Shown in pieces: positions 35,556-45,830 of a stretch of 64,000 nt of DNA; the first letter of the stretch is position 1; every line of letters starts with the position of its first letter. Source of the DNA: Zeugodacus cucurbitae (lineage: Eukaryota > Arthropoda > Insecta > Diptera > Tephritidae); NCBI RefSeq assembly GCF_028554725.1, contig NC_071671.1:20273501-20337500 (forward strand), given 5' to 3'. Below the pieces are notes generated by a model. The model ran no database searches, had not been told where the DNA came from, and saw nothing but the letters and a program-made list of their open reading frames with translations. The position numbers were made by a program, and so were the translations under genes.

Positions 35556-38500
35556 ATGCCTGGTGGAAGTGCGAAGAAGCAAAGTCCTGGAGTTGACTCG
35601 TCGCGAGCAAATACAAGTAATAGTTCAGTACGAAATGCAAGCGGATCAACGGGGAGTAGCAGGGCGCGCAAAAGGTTTGTTTAGAAGAACTATAAGCATT
35701 ATACAAAGTTATTTGAATTGTATAAACAATATCCAATTAATATATCTTACAGAAAGAGATGTAAAGTCAAGCGGTTTAGTGATAGTGACTTGGAATCCGA
35801 ATTAGAGGATTGCAATATGGAGGACGCAATTGAAATCGAAAAAAAGTTGCGAAAAGTGGCCAAAGACAACGATCTAAGTCACGACGAGATGCGACAATTG
35901 ATACAGGTGAGATTTTTGACTAATATTTGAAGTCATTCATTTTTTAATATGTCTTTCATATAGAAATTTGTTAAAAATGAACATATACTCGCGTTGGTCA
36001 CTCTTAAAGCAGAAGATGAGATTGCGCGTGAACGCCGGGAATCCGAACAACCAGCCATAATAATTACTGATACACCCTCTGTGCCTAAATTGACGCGCGC
36101 CAAAGCACGCGAGTTGAATAAAACGCCTGGTATTACATTGTCAGCAATAAATGAAATTAAAGCGCCGGAAATCGCAACACTTATACAGGACGAATTACAT
36201 TCAGATGAAGACGATGAGGAGTATGTCTTCAAAGAGGAGGATTTTATTGTATGCAAATATCATTTGTATTTTTCAAAATTATATAGTTTAAAATATTATA
36301 ATTTTTTTATATATTCTAGTCCGATGATGATCCAAATACCACAGCTTCCGATTTGGATTCTAATCCGCGCACACCACAAACACCTTATTCTCAGACAGAA
36401 ACCGAAGACTCGCCCGTAAAGCTAACCGACGATGGCTGTTTCAAAATACCATTGGAAAAACATAAAAGTGCGCGCGAAGATGTGCGTATTGCGGCGCGTA
36501 CGCGTTCAAAATTATGTTTGGAGCAAAGAGCTATCGAAGATTTAGAGTCTGAGTTTGTGCCGCCTGATGTGGAACAAATTGATTTGCAAGACTTTGATAT
36601 GACTGCGAACGATGAGGATTGGATGCAATTTTTAAACGATTTTTCAAAACCATTAAGTAACATATCATTAAAAAAGTGAAATAGTGAATTAGTTTAAATA
36701 TTTTTTCAAATTTAATTACAGACACCAGTTTTGTAGCAGATGAAGATGATCCCATTAATGATCCCGAGTATGTTGCAGCCGAGAAGATATTTGGTTTGAC
36801 AATTAAAATTGTTTCTGTTTTGAATTGATTAATTGAATCATAATTTATTGCAGAGGATGCCGAAGAGTTGCGTGACATCAATATACCCAGAAAAGAACTA
36901 ACTGATCTCGTGGCTGAACTCTTCGAAGGTCTAGTCAATGAAGGTGTTTCACTTGAAAGCATTGAATTGAATACACCTGAAAAGTTTTTATTACATAACT
37001 ACGGCGAAACAAGCATTACTGCAGACAATAACAATAGTCCGCCCACTGAGAGGCTGAATACACCTGCCATTCCTGTTAATGATGCACGTGACCATGTAGT
37101 AAGAGCGCTAAATTTTAACACACCAACAACACGTGCCTATAATACGCAAGCGCCACCGACGAATTATGTTGCTGATGTACCACCTTTAGTGCCCATTAAT
37201 AATAGACCCAACGTCACTGTCAATGATTACACATTCAATCCGCATGTTGTGTCCACACCATCAACGCAACTACAAGCGCCGGTGGCATATACAAACAGTC
37301 CCGAACAAGGTGGTAGTCAAGTTGTAACACTACCCGCGTCCAATTTTTCGTCGGAACCTGAGTGGATAGCTGTTAAAATACCCGGCCAAAGTAACTCCTA
37401 TCAATTGGCACGCGTTGTACCCAATGCTAATGCCTTTGGACCACCACCACTGGTGAGAATACAGCCACAGCGATTGATGCCAGCACGTCCAGCTGAACAG
37501 TCTGCTACCCCGAAAGCCACAGAAGATCCACGTTATAGTGTACCATACGACACGAATTTTACATATGAATATATTTCCATTCGAAAACATGTGTATACTG
37601 AATACTTAAAGCGATTTGAAAGTGTACGCAACATAACGCATGATGTGTCACAAATCTCCGAGTTACCAAACGAAGCAATAGGCTTTACAAAACAACAACA
37701 TGATATATTACAACAACAGCTACGTATACACGTACAAATGCTAACACAAACATTTATACAAAGCTACTCACATCCGATCTATTGGAAGCTGTCGTTTAAA
37801 GCGAAAGATATGCTGTTGGAAATCGAAAAGAGAGCACAGGACGATGCATCGTTTAGAGCGTGGAATCTCAAGTCAGCAGTGAGCCTTATACAACAATGGG
37901 AAGAAGATTTAAATAAGGATACACCGGAAAACAAAGAAATGATGAAGTGAGTAATATGCAATAATATCAAAAGTGTTTCAATAATTTAGTCCATCCTTTA
38001 CAGATTCATACACCACGAAATTAGTAGCACGTAAGTGTTGTTGGTTAATACTGAATATTTAACTTTTTGTAATAATGCTATCTGGACCGTTACAGCAAAA
38101 GCAATTGTCGCCAAGTGCCACGTTTTCCGCCACGCATTATGGAATTCGTATTGAATAGCGAAGTTTTCATGTATCCCGAATATTTGCCGCGCATACCGTT
38201 CATATCAAGGCGTAGCAAGTACGAAGCGTTTGCACCTGCCGAAATGCAACTGATTGCAATGGGTCTGGAACGGCATATACGTAAAATACGCGAAACAGGT
38301 GAGGAAATATCGAAGAAAACCTCGGAGTTAAAGGTGGTCGTGCAACGTTTGGCAAAGGATACCGTCTACGGCAAGTCGTATAGACGTATATGGGCTCAAG
38401 TAAAATGCTTGAAAAGCGCAGATTATTACAATCCCGTGAAGGTTAGTTACTGCTTATATAGAAAATATTCCTGTTATTAAGTATTCACTTTGCGTTTATC

Positions 38501-41500
38501 ATTTCAGTACTACTTCGAATACAAACGTGCGCCACCAGTTCAACACAAACTTATTTATTTCGAAAACAACAAAGTATTACTGCCTAAGGATCGTTACACA
38601 GAGCTACCGTTGGCATGGCAAACACATATTGATGAGGTAAGTGCATATTTAATTTTAAATTATTACAAAATATTACATTTCTGCGCTTGTGTGCATATTA
38701 TTGGCATATAACTCATGACCAATATGTTATTACTGCAAATTAAAGCTACTAATATGTTATGTTTTACACAAATCTCATTAATTCCAAAAAAAAATATTTC
38801 ACAAAAATTTTAATACGGTTTGTTAAACGCTATATTGGCTGGTTATTGTACAAAAAATATCGTGTCATTACTGTTAAGCTAACATAATTAAAAATAGCAA
38901 CTATTTTAGCCAAACACATTTATTGTGCGCCTCCGACACGATCTCTAGGTATCAGTCGCAGCTCCGAACCATGTTTCAAGAATACATTCCCTGCTGTCTG
39001 TTGTGGGCTAATACCAATGCCATCATCTGTTATTATAGCGCTGGTTGCTGCTGGCACCTTGAATTCTTCCGCCGCGAATTTCAGCACAGCTGTGAATGGT
39101 GTGCCCTCTGGTACGCTGAGCACTTTGAATGGCAATTTAGGATCCGATGTTAATGTAATTTTGAAAGTTACTTTCGAACTCATGTTGTATGCTGGTGGCT
39201 AATCAGGTTTCACAAATTAAACGTTGTGACGTGGTCACTTCGAAACTATGCAACTAAATTTTGCTGTAAATAGTACCGAAGTTTTAGCACAATTTAATTA
39301 ATTTTTGTCACGCTTATTTATTGCAAAGCGCGTCTAAATATTTATATTAGTTTTTTCACAAAAAACTAATATTTTTTTATTTGCTAATTTCCAACCACTT
39401 ATGTTTAGGAATTCACTTTCCACTTGACTATTTGAGAGCTGCAATTTGAGTAGTTATCGGTATAATAATCGATATTTAAAAAGTATATGTTAACATGTAA
39501 AATAAAAAAATATACATATATCGTAATATATATATATATATATTATTATTGTATATATTTTCTCATATTTTTATTTTTTTTTATTTCTTTTGTAAATATT
39601 AAATTATTAATTATTTATATGTTTTGAGTTGAACAAATATCGATAATTTTCTAATGCTATCAGTTTTACGCTACGAAATATTCACAGTGGGTACTGCATT
39701 TAAAAGCGATTCGTTCACAATGGTTTTGTTTATAATTGTGTTTTTGTCACTTTGACATTAGTTTATATTGCATTTCGCAGTGTTTTTGATTTGTGAAGTT
39801 TTTGCTAATTAAGTGACTTACAAAAACATATATATTTTAAAACTTTATTGTTAATATTTGTCATAATACTGTTTTGTCATTAGAAAAGACGTGCGGAAAG
39901 AAGAAAACGTGGTGTTTATGCAACTGAAAAGGCTGGTTCGTCCTATTTGGAATTCGTACGTGAAGCTTTGGGCGAAGATATAAGACTACCTGATAGCACA
40001 ACTGAAGCCTCAACACCGGACAACAGTGGTGCTAACTCAACGTGGTTTTCACAGACAAAAAACAATACATTCTTCACGAAATCTCGTTCGAGAAGAAATA
40101 TTGCTAATTGCGTGACGATAAATGTAAATTATCATTTTACTGGTGTTACCACTACAATTGGTGAGCCACAACAACCCACCAATAACGCAACTGCTTTAGC
40201 GATAGAGGATGCAACTCCTACGAGCAAAGAAAATTTGAATGCTTCAGATTTGGGATGTACGCCATTATCATGTGCGTCTCCGTTAAAGAATTCGAATATC
40301 GCTTCATTCAATTACGATTGGCGTTCAAAAACTTTGCAACCGATTGTTGAACCGAATCAAAGTGGCGCTAGCGTGAAATCTACTACTTTGCGGTGTATAA
40401 GTGAAGCGCGTGATTCAACAGTTACATCAGCACGACGCAAGTTGCATTTGCCAAGTCGGCTTAAAGCTGCGCACTTGAAAAATACGCGCTTCAGGACATT
40501 CCGCCGTGCGAGTCACACATTTGAACGTCATAAGAAAAATAAACGCCAACGGCAGCATAAATTAGGCTTTTTATTGAATAGCTACCGCAATAATTTAAAG
40601 CTCAAAGAAGTGTTCTACAAACGTGTGCCAGTTGTGCGCACAGTTTACAGATATTTCAAAGCTTTAGAGTTGTACACAAATTTGTTAAGAGATCTCAAAA
40701 TGGCTTGCCGTAATGCTATCGCTGCCACAACTGCTGGTGGTGTCACAACCAGCAATACGCAACCGTTAACTACTAGTACGCCTACTGCAATGCAGCAAAT
40801 ACCGACAGCAAAATTTTTTGTGCATAGTGCACAACAATATTTCGGTAAACGTGCGCGCGTTGAAGAGGACGCCAATGTCTCGCGCAGCAAAAAGGCAAGC
40901 CGACAGGAGGAAAACTTCAAACATATGCTGCTGCCTGATACGGCTGAGGATGCAAATCGCAAAGATGCAAGTATGTATTGATAATGTATATAGTAAATAA
41001 TTAAAATATATTTGCTTACCAATATGTTTATTTTTGTATACACAGTTTACGCGCTTAACTTTTATGAGAAGGTGGAGGAAGCTTTCAAAGCTTCTAATCG
41101 TTCTGAAGACTGCAAAAAATTCAATCATATACTCAAAACATTCGACCCGCGTCGTGATAAGGTTTCGGATTTATATTATGTGAGTGTAAAACGGGTTTAT
41201 TAATAAATTTTTTTTTTTATTTGCTAATCATTTTTTTATATTTTTTTTATTATATATATTTATTTTTTTTTTAATAGAAATTAGAACAACTTTTTCTGCC
41301 CGAGCATCCTGAGCTGGCTCAGGTGTTTCTCACATTTCTGTTACCATCTGAAGCCGCAGAAATAGGCAAATTCTTCGAGCATTTCATGATTAACAATATG
41401 ACTACGTTTATCAACAAATTGAATATTTATTTTAATAAACAACCCGCGCAAATACGTAAAATCTACAATTGCTTAGCTGAGTTGGCTGAGGATCCGGAGG

Positions 41501-43380
41501 TTACTATGAAGAAGGTTGAATCAAAAATTTTACCGCTGCTCAAGGGCAATCAATTCCTCATTGACTGGTTTTTGCAACAATTTACCGAGGCTAAACCACC
41601 AGAGAGGTATACAAATATTTTTAATAATTTCATGAATTTATAAAAAACATTTTTTTTTGCTTTCTACAGAATATTTTCAACGCCAGAACAAGTAAACTTG
41701 AAGGAAGTCGAAATCAGACCTAATCTCTATGAAACGCTCAATGATTCCACCGAAGTGGCAGCGCCTTGCTGTGAACTGCAGCAGCAGCAACAGCAACAAA
41801 ACCAAATACACAGCTGTCAGTTAAGGGTGAGCAGTCATTTTGATTGTGGTGAATAAAACAAAAATATATTTATTATATATTCTACCTTTGTTCTATAGTA
41901 TATAAATGGCCGCATCTTCTATGGCAATAAAATGACGCTGCCCGCTAAACTCTCCTTCATGGCGAGTAATTGTCAGCCTGAAACGGCTGAAGAATGTGAT
42001 AACGAAGAGCTGTCGGAACAACAAATGCCCGAATGTGTGCATGGTATACGAGAGCATGGGGAGAAACAGTTGGCGGTTGCTGCGGACAAAGCGGCAGCAA
42101 ATGCGGCGGCTGATTGTAATAGTGATGACAATGAGGAGGAAGATGTGTCTAAAGGTATGAGGTTATAATAAACATTATTTATATATATTTATCATATGTC
42201 ATTCCCTGCAGTGCTTATAGTCGATACACCGAATGACGAGGACACCACCTCTTCACTGGAAGTATGTGACGATACTGCTCTTCGTGCACATGCCATGCGT
42301 CTTAATCCCGCCTATTATGGTAACACCTGCTTTGCGCCTGTTACAAGCACACCAAATACGGGCACTAACTATGCGCCACATCATCCGAATGCTAAGAAGT
42401 CAGCGTTGAATTTCAACGAGGAGGGGAAAATAATATCACCACGCAAACATCCAACACCAGGTGCACCTACATGCGCCAACACAAGCTTAACTCCGCTGCA
42501 ATGTCTTTCGCCAAATGACGCGTGTGCTGCAACAACAGTTAACACACCGACTGCTAATGCGGTCAGTAGTGTTGAAAGCAACGCGGACGCACAGCAGCTA
42601 CGCGATAAACGCAAATCACCCACAAAGAAAATTCGTTCACCTTTATCAGCGTCACGCTTACGTCCAAGCTGCAGCACACAACCAATGGTTGTGGTGTACG
42701 AACACAGTTCGGCCATTGCTTGCGCGAAGAAACTACAATCATTAATTGCCGAAGAAGACTGTGAAGGTGAAATCGATAATAAAGATCGCCTGGCTATTGT
42801 AGCTTGTGTCAAAAACGTCAGCGACACGAGTGTAGGGTCGCCTGATGCAGATGACAGCGTTATACTGCAATCGCATGAGCGTCGAGCAGGTTCACCGCAC
42901 ACGCCGCCACTGCTGTCAGTCACCAAAATGGAGCACAGTGATAATTCCGATGATTTGGAATTCATACCAGAAAATACTGAGGTGACAAATTCATTTGCGC
43001 ACGCCTGCTACGACACATTACAACAAACAAAACGTGCTGATAGCAGCATGCAGGAGTTGTCAAATGCGTCCAATCCTACGGCCACAACTGAAAGTTACAC
43101 TGAAGATTGTAAATTGGAGGTGGTTGCCACATTGAGCGCTTCAACGCCAGCTGACGTTGCAGCGACATGTAAATCCACTCGGGCCGCAGTTAAAGCATCC
43201 ACAGCTTGGACACGCGAGGAGGACAAGCTCATATTGATCGAGATGAAGTTGAGCGCGGGCATAGAGAAGGAGCAACTCTTCCAGCGCATGCATGACAAGC
43301 TGCCAGCGCGTACTTTGGCGGAAGTTAAAGAGCGTTATAATTTCCTAATGGACTTTCTGTCAAAACTGCAGGGCAAATAA
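35556..43380 (+). CDS. mute: GON4L orthologue, muscle wasted (mute)
   Basis: A nuclear chromatin protein. In Drosophila, mute is a histone-locus-body component that represses histone genes. Fifteen exons: 35556-35674, 35753-35906, 35964-36248, 36320-36656, 36722-36793, 36854-37946, 38004-38030, 38096-38441, 38508-38636, 39884-40970, 41046-41179, 41278-41606, 41670-41826, 41899-42154 and 42212-43380. All have AG/GT borders and the frame is continuous for 1897 residues. Features in order: an acidic N-terminus; the conserved DPINDPEYVAAEKIF then IPRKELTDLVAELFEGLVNE block; RFPPRIMEFVLNSEVF and a YYFEYKRAP region; a PAH-like helical repeat (FYEKVEEAFKASNRSEDCKK to IDWFLQQF); a short polyglutamine run; and a C-terminal SANT/Myb-like domain (AWTREEDKLILIEMKLSAG to RYNFLMDFL). 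Exon 7 is only 27 nt. Intron 9 (1247 bp) contains Ufm1 on the other strand. Confidence 0.93.
38004..38030 (+). other. mute: 27-nt microexon of mute
   Basis: The acceptor tttacag and donor GTAAGTG bound 27 nt encoding FIHHEISS with split codons on both sides. Phase 2 in and phase 2 out means that skipping it would keep the frame. Confidence 0.8.
38920..39183 (-). CDS. Ufm1: Ubiquitin-fold modifier 1 (UFM1)
   Basis: A ubiquitin-like protein conjugated to targets such as ribosomal protein uL24 at the ER after activation by UBA5, UFC1 and UFL1. One open exon of 87 codons starts MSSKVTFKITLTSDPKLPFK and continues VLSVPEGTPFTAVLKFAAEE, FKVPAATSAIITDDGIGISP and HGSELRLIPRDRVGGAQ. It is nearly identical to the animal protein, with one extra Ser at position 2. 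Processing by UFSP would expose Gly84 (the VG after RDR), leaving a three-residue tail GAQ instead of the two-residue SC of humans. It lies wholly inside intron 9 of mute, antisense to it. The stop codon overlaps an AATAAA on the minus strand. Coding sequence without an intron may mean loss of introns or a retroposed copy, but the frame is intact. Confidence 0.96.
   Translation of the reverse strand: MSSKVTFKITLTSDPKLPFKVLSVPEGTPFTAVLKFAAEEFKVPAATSAIITDDGIGISPQQTAGNVFLKHGSELRLIPRDRVGGAQ
39528..39545. repeat. TA microsatellite
   Basis: A run of alternating T and A in the mute intron between Ufm1 and exon 10. Confidence 0.6.
39638..39645. promoter_or_regulatory. DRE-like TATCGATA site upstream of Ufm1
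   Basis: A perfect TATCGATA palindrome lies at 39638-39645, with a partial ATCGATA at 39468-39474. These are 285-455 bp upstream of the Ufm1 start codon, inside the mute intron. The motif matches the DREF binding site common at fly housekeeping promoters. The role is inferred. Confidence 0.35.
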
Positions 43381-43445
43381 GTAGTTACTTTTGTTTATTT
43401 ATTGTCTAAGATTAAGTTTGTATTATTACCGTAAATTTTTTTTCT

Positions 43446-43451
43446 AATAAA
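43446..43451 (+). terminator. mute: Poly(A) signal AATAAA of mute
   Basis: AATAAA lies 65 bp after the mute stop codon. It leaves about 350 bp before the GAPDH-like gene. Confidence 0.55.
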
Positions 43452-43806
43452 AATTCGGCAAATCGAATTTCGCGTTAAGAATTCCAAAATTTGGGTGTTT
43501 TATATATAATAATTTTGAAAAAAAGGAATTTACTAAAAAAACGAATTTTCAATAAAAGCTCGTTCTTTGGTTTGAACTGTTATGTAACGGTAAATGGTGG
43601 GTATGACAACACAGTTAAACTGGAAATACAAAAAAGCTCGTAAGCTTATCAGTTTACTAGCAATTAATTTCAAACATGTACACGTTGAAATATTTTTCAA
43701 AATAAACTCAAAAATATTTTATTTGATTATAAAACGTTTTCAAAATTTGCAATATCGAATACTTTTATTTTTTTCAAAATTTGTTGTACTCATCTAAACT
43801 TGAAAT
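43452..43806. other. Intergenic region before the GAPDH paralogue
   Basis: An AT-rich spacer with no exon. It should contain the promoter and 5' UTR of the GAPDH-like gene. Confidence 0.45.
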
Positions 43807-44871
43807 ATGTCCAACATTGGCATTAATGGCTTCGGTCGCATTGGACGTTTAGTGCTGCGCGAAGCAATACGTCGTAAGGCACAAATTGTTGCAATCAACG
43901 AACCATTCATCGATGTCAAGTACATGGCCTATATGCTGAAGTATGACTCCACACATGGACGCTTCAAAGGTAAAATCGCGATGGAAGGTCAAAATTTAAA
44001 AATCAACGATTTAAGCATCAAGATTTTGGCTGAGAAGGATCCAACCAAAATCAAATGGAGCGAAGTGGGCGCCAAATATGTGCTCGAATGCACTGGCAAA
44101 TTCACATCCACCGAGAAGGCGAGTGCACATCTGAAAGGTGGCGCACAAAAGGTGATTGTCTCTGCGCCCGTTGCTGATGCGCCCATGTTTGTTTGCGGTG
44201 TCAATTTGGATGCTTACAAACCGGATATGAAAGTCATCTCGAATGCATCGTGCACCACTAACTGCCTGGCGCCGTTAGCGAAAGTTATAAATGACAATTT
44301 CGAAATATGTCAAGGTCTAATGACTACGGTGCATGCGGTCACTTCCTCGCAGAAATGTGTTGATGCGCCGTCGCCGAAGAAGTGGCGCAGTGGTCGCGGT
44401 GCGTTACAAAGCATTATACCCGCATCGACGGGTGCCGCCAAGGCTGTGGGTAAAGTTATACCAGCTTTGAATGGCAAACTCACTGGTATGGCTTTTCGTG
44501 TGCCAACGCCGGATGTCTCTGTGGTCGATCTGACGGTTAGTCTTGGCAAGCCAACTTCACTCGATTGCATTAAAGAGAAAATAAAAGAAGCTTCAAAAGG
44601 TAAAATGAAAGGCATTCTTGGTTATACAGAAGATGAGATTGTATCGGCTGATATTACAACTGATGCGCGCTCCTCGATTTTTGACGCTAAAGCGAGCATA
44701 GGATTAACGGATACATTTTTTAAATTAATCTCTTGGTATGACAATGAATATGGTTATTCCTCGCGTATGATAGATCTGGTAAAATATGTGCAAGAGGCGG
44801 ATAAAAAAGCAGGCGGAGATGGTAAAAAAGATAAAAAGGGAGGTGACAAGTGTGATAGTAAGAAAAAATAA
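43807..44871 (+). CDS. Divergent glyceraldehyde-3-phosphate dehydrogenase paralogue
   Basis: An intronless 354-residue GAPDH (the usual length is about 332). The Rossmann fold starts SNIGINGFGRIGRLVLREAI. Catalytic Cys149 (SNASCTTNC) and His176 (TTVHAVT) are present, as are the C-terminal SWYDNEYGYSSRM block and phosphate-site residues. So the glycolytic reaction (G3P, NAD and Pi to 1,3-bisphosphoglycerate) is plausible. Unusual points are Glu32 in NEPFID, where ordinary enzymes have NDPF with the Asp contacting the NAD ribose; an altered S-loop (CVDAPSPKKWRSGRGALQS); and an added tail of about 24 residues rich in Lys, Gly and Asp. Divergence, absence of introns and the tail suggest a duplicated, possibly retroposed, tissue-restricted isoform. 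D. melanogaster has a comparable extra gene, CG9010, reported as testis-biased, and I infer orthology. It is convergent with mRpL36. Confidence 0.93.
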   Translation: MSNIGINGFGRIGRLVLREAIRRKAQIVAINEPFIDVKYMAYMLKYDSTHGRFKGKIAMEGQNLKINDLSIKILAEKDPTKIKWSEVGAKYVLECTGKFTSTEKASAHLKGGAQKVIVSAPVADAPMFVCGVNLDAYKPDMKVISNASCTTNCLAPLAKVINDNFEICQGLMTTVHAVTSSQKCVDAPSPKKWRSGRGALQSIIPASTGAAKAVGKVIPALNGKLTGMAFRVPTPDVSVVDLTVSLGKPTSLDCIKEKIKEASKGKMKGILGYTEDEIVSADITTDARSSIFDAKASIGLTDTFFKLISWYDNEYGYSSRMIDLVKYVQEADKKAGGDGKKDKKGGDKCDSKKK

Positions 44872-45254
44872 GATGTTTTTTGATTAAATAATTTTTTAGT
44901 ATACAATTTTTAAATAATGCTTGTTGTTGTTTTAATGCCATAAAACTCTCCCGAAATAATTTTTAGGAATGCTGCCTATTCGACAGTTCTTGGCCGGATA
45001 AAGAGGGTTCGTTCTAGTTACATTGTACCGACTGTCGTGGGAATGGCTTATGTTTTGCTGATGTAACTGACACACAACAATTTCTATTTGTTTACGTAGA
45101 TAAACCACGCATGTAGGAAAAGTTTCTTACATCACTTCCAAAACTTTTATAAAAAAAATATACTTTTGAACTTCTTCACTTTATTTTCTAATGCGCTGCT
45201 TAAATAACACATAATAATGCACTTTTTTAGCACTTTCTTGGCGACTAAACAAAC
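44872..45254. other. Convergent intergenic region
   Basis: The 3' flanks of the GAPDH-like gene (+) and mRpL36 (-). No further gene was seen. TTTATT (minus-strand AATAAA) at 45180-45185 suits mRpL36. No canonical AATAAA was noticed just after the GAPDH stop. Confidence 0.45.
45180..45185 (-). terminator. mRpL36: Poly(A) signal of mRpL36
   Basis: AATAAA on the minus strand lies 70 bp after the mRpL36 stop codon. Confidence 0.45.
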
Positions 45255-45689
45255 TTAGTAAGGTCTCACTTTCGATTGTGTGGCATGCGTTAGCAACCAT
45301 GTATTCTTCTCACGTTTCTTCATAGCCATTTGCTTGTGACGCGGGTGTGTCGGACAAATCACAAAAAGCCGCTCTTGTCGCACCACAAAATAGCAATCTT
45401 TGCAGCGACGACGCAAACGTCCCTTAACCTTAAAACCGGCCACTTGTGTTAGCAGTGAATTGAATGGTGTGAGCAGACGCTGGAGTCCACATTCAATGGC
45501 TGTAGGTGTTGCAGTGATATTACAGTTGCTGGCAATTGGGCCACTTGGTGCCAGTGTGCGACAATTGGCCATTATGTGATATGTGCGGCTGCTCGAGTTG
45601 ACGGCGTTTGTTTGCATATTGGTGGCGGCAGTCAACAGACGTACACCGCTTTTGTACACTTGTGCACCAATTTTTGTGATGAACGACAT
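45255..45689 (-). CDS. mRpL36: Mitochondrial large-subunit ribosomal protein bL36m
   Basis: 144 residues. The C-terminal part FKVKGRLRRRCKDCYFVVRQ, then ERLFVICPTHPRHKQMAMKK, is the bL36 fold with its zinc ligands (C..C then C....H). It is extended at the N-terminus by about 95 residues: a basic, Ser/Thr-rich mitochondrial targeting sequence and a linker ending RLLTPFNSLLTQVAGFKVKG, as in other insect mRpL36. A splice-acceptor-like sequence (ttttcacag) stands directly before the ATG on the minus strand, so a 5' UTR intron is likely and the first ATG is the natural start. Two CAGCTG boxes lie 112-139 bp upstream. Confidence 0.95.
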   Translation of the reverse strand: MSFITKIGAQVYKSGVRLLTAATNMQTNAVNSSSRTYHIMANCRTLAPSGPIASNCNITATPTAIECGLQRLLTPFNSLLTQVAGFKVKGRLRRRCKDCYFVVRQERLFVICPTHPRHKQMAMKKREKNTWLLTHATQSKVRPY

Positions 45690-45800
45690 CTGTGAAAATG
45701 TATTTTATGTTTATTTTTATGGTTGCTTGTATTTATTATAAATTAATTTATTTTACCTTTTTAACGCTGCCAAAACCAAAATCGTTGCTTAATTTTCTAG

Positions 45801-45828
45801 CAGCTGTTATGAATGTTGCTAATCAGCT
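45801..45828. promoter_or_regulatory. Paired CAGCTG boxes upstream of mRpL36
   Basis: CAGCTG at 45801-45806 and aatcagctgt at 45821-45830 lie in the likely promoter or 5' UTR intron of mRpL36. They fit the Drosophila E-box core-promoter motif of housekeeping genes. Confidence 0.4.
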
Positions 45829-45830
45829 GT

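Noticed and set aside
40645..41128. Two minus-strand frames of 120-132 codons
   Set aside because: Antisense of mute exons 10 and 11 plus intron sequence, with no family features.
42381..42965. 194-codon open frame on the minus strand
   Set aside because: It is the shadow of the last mute exon, whose plus-strand frame is conserved and in phase with the other exons.
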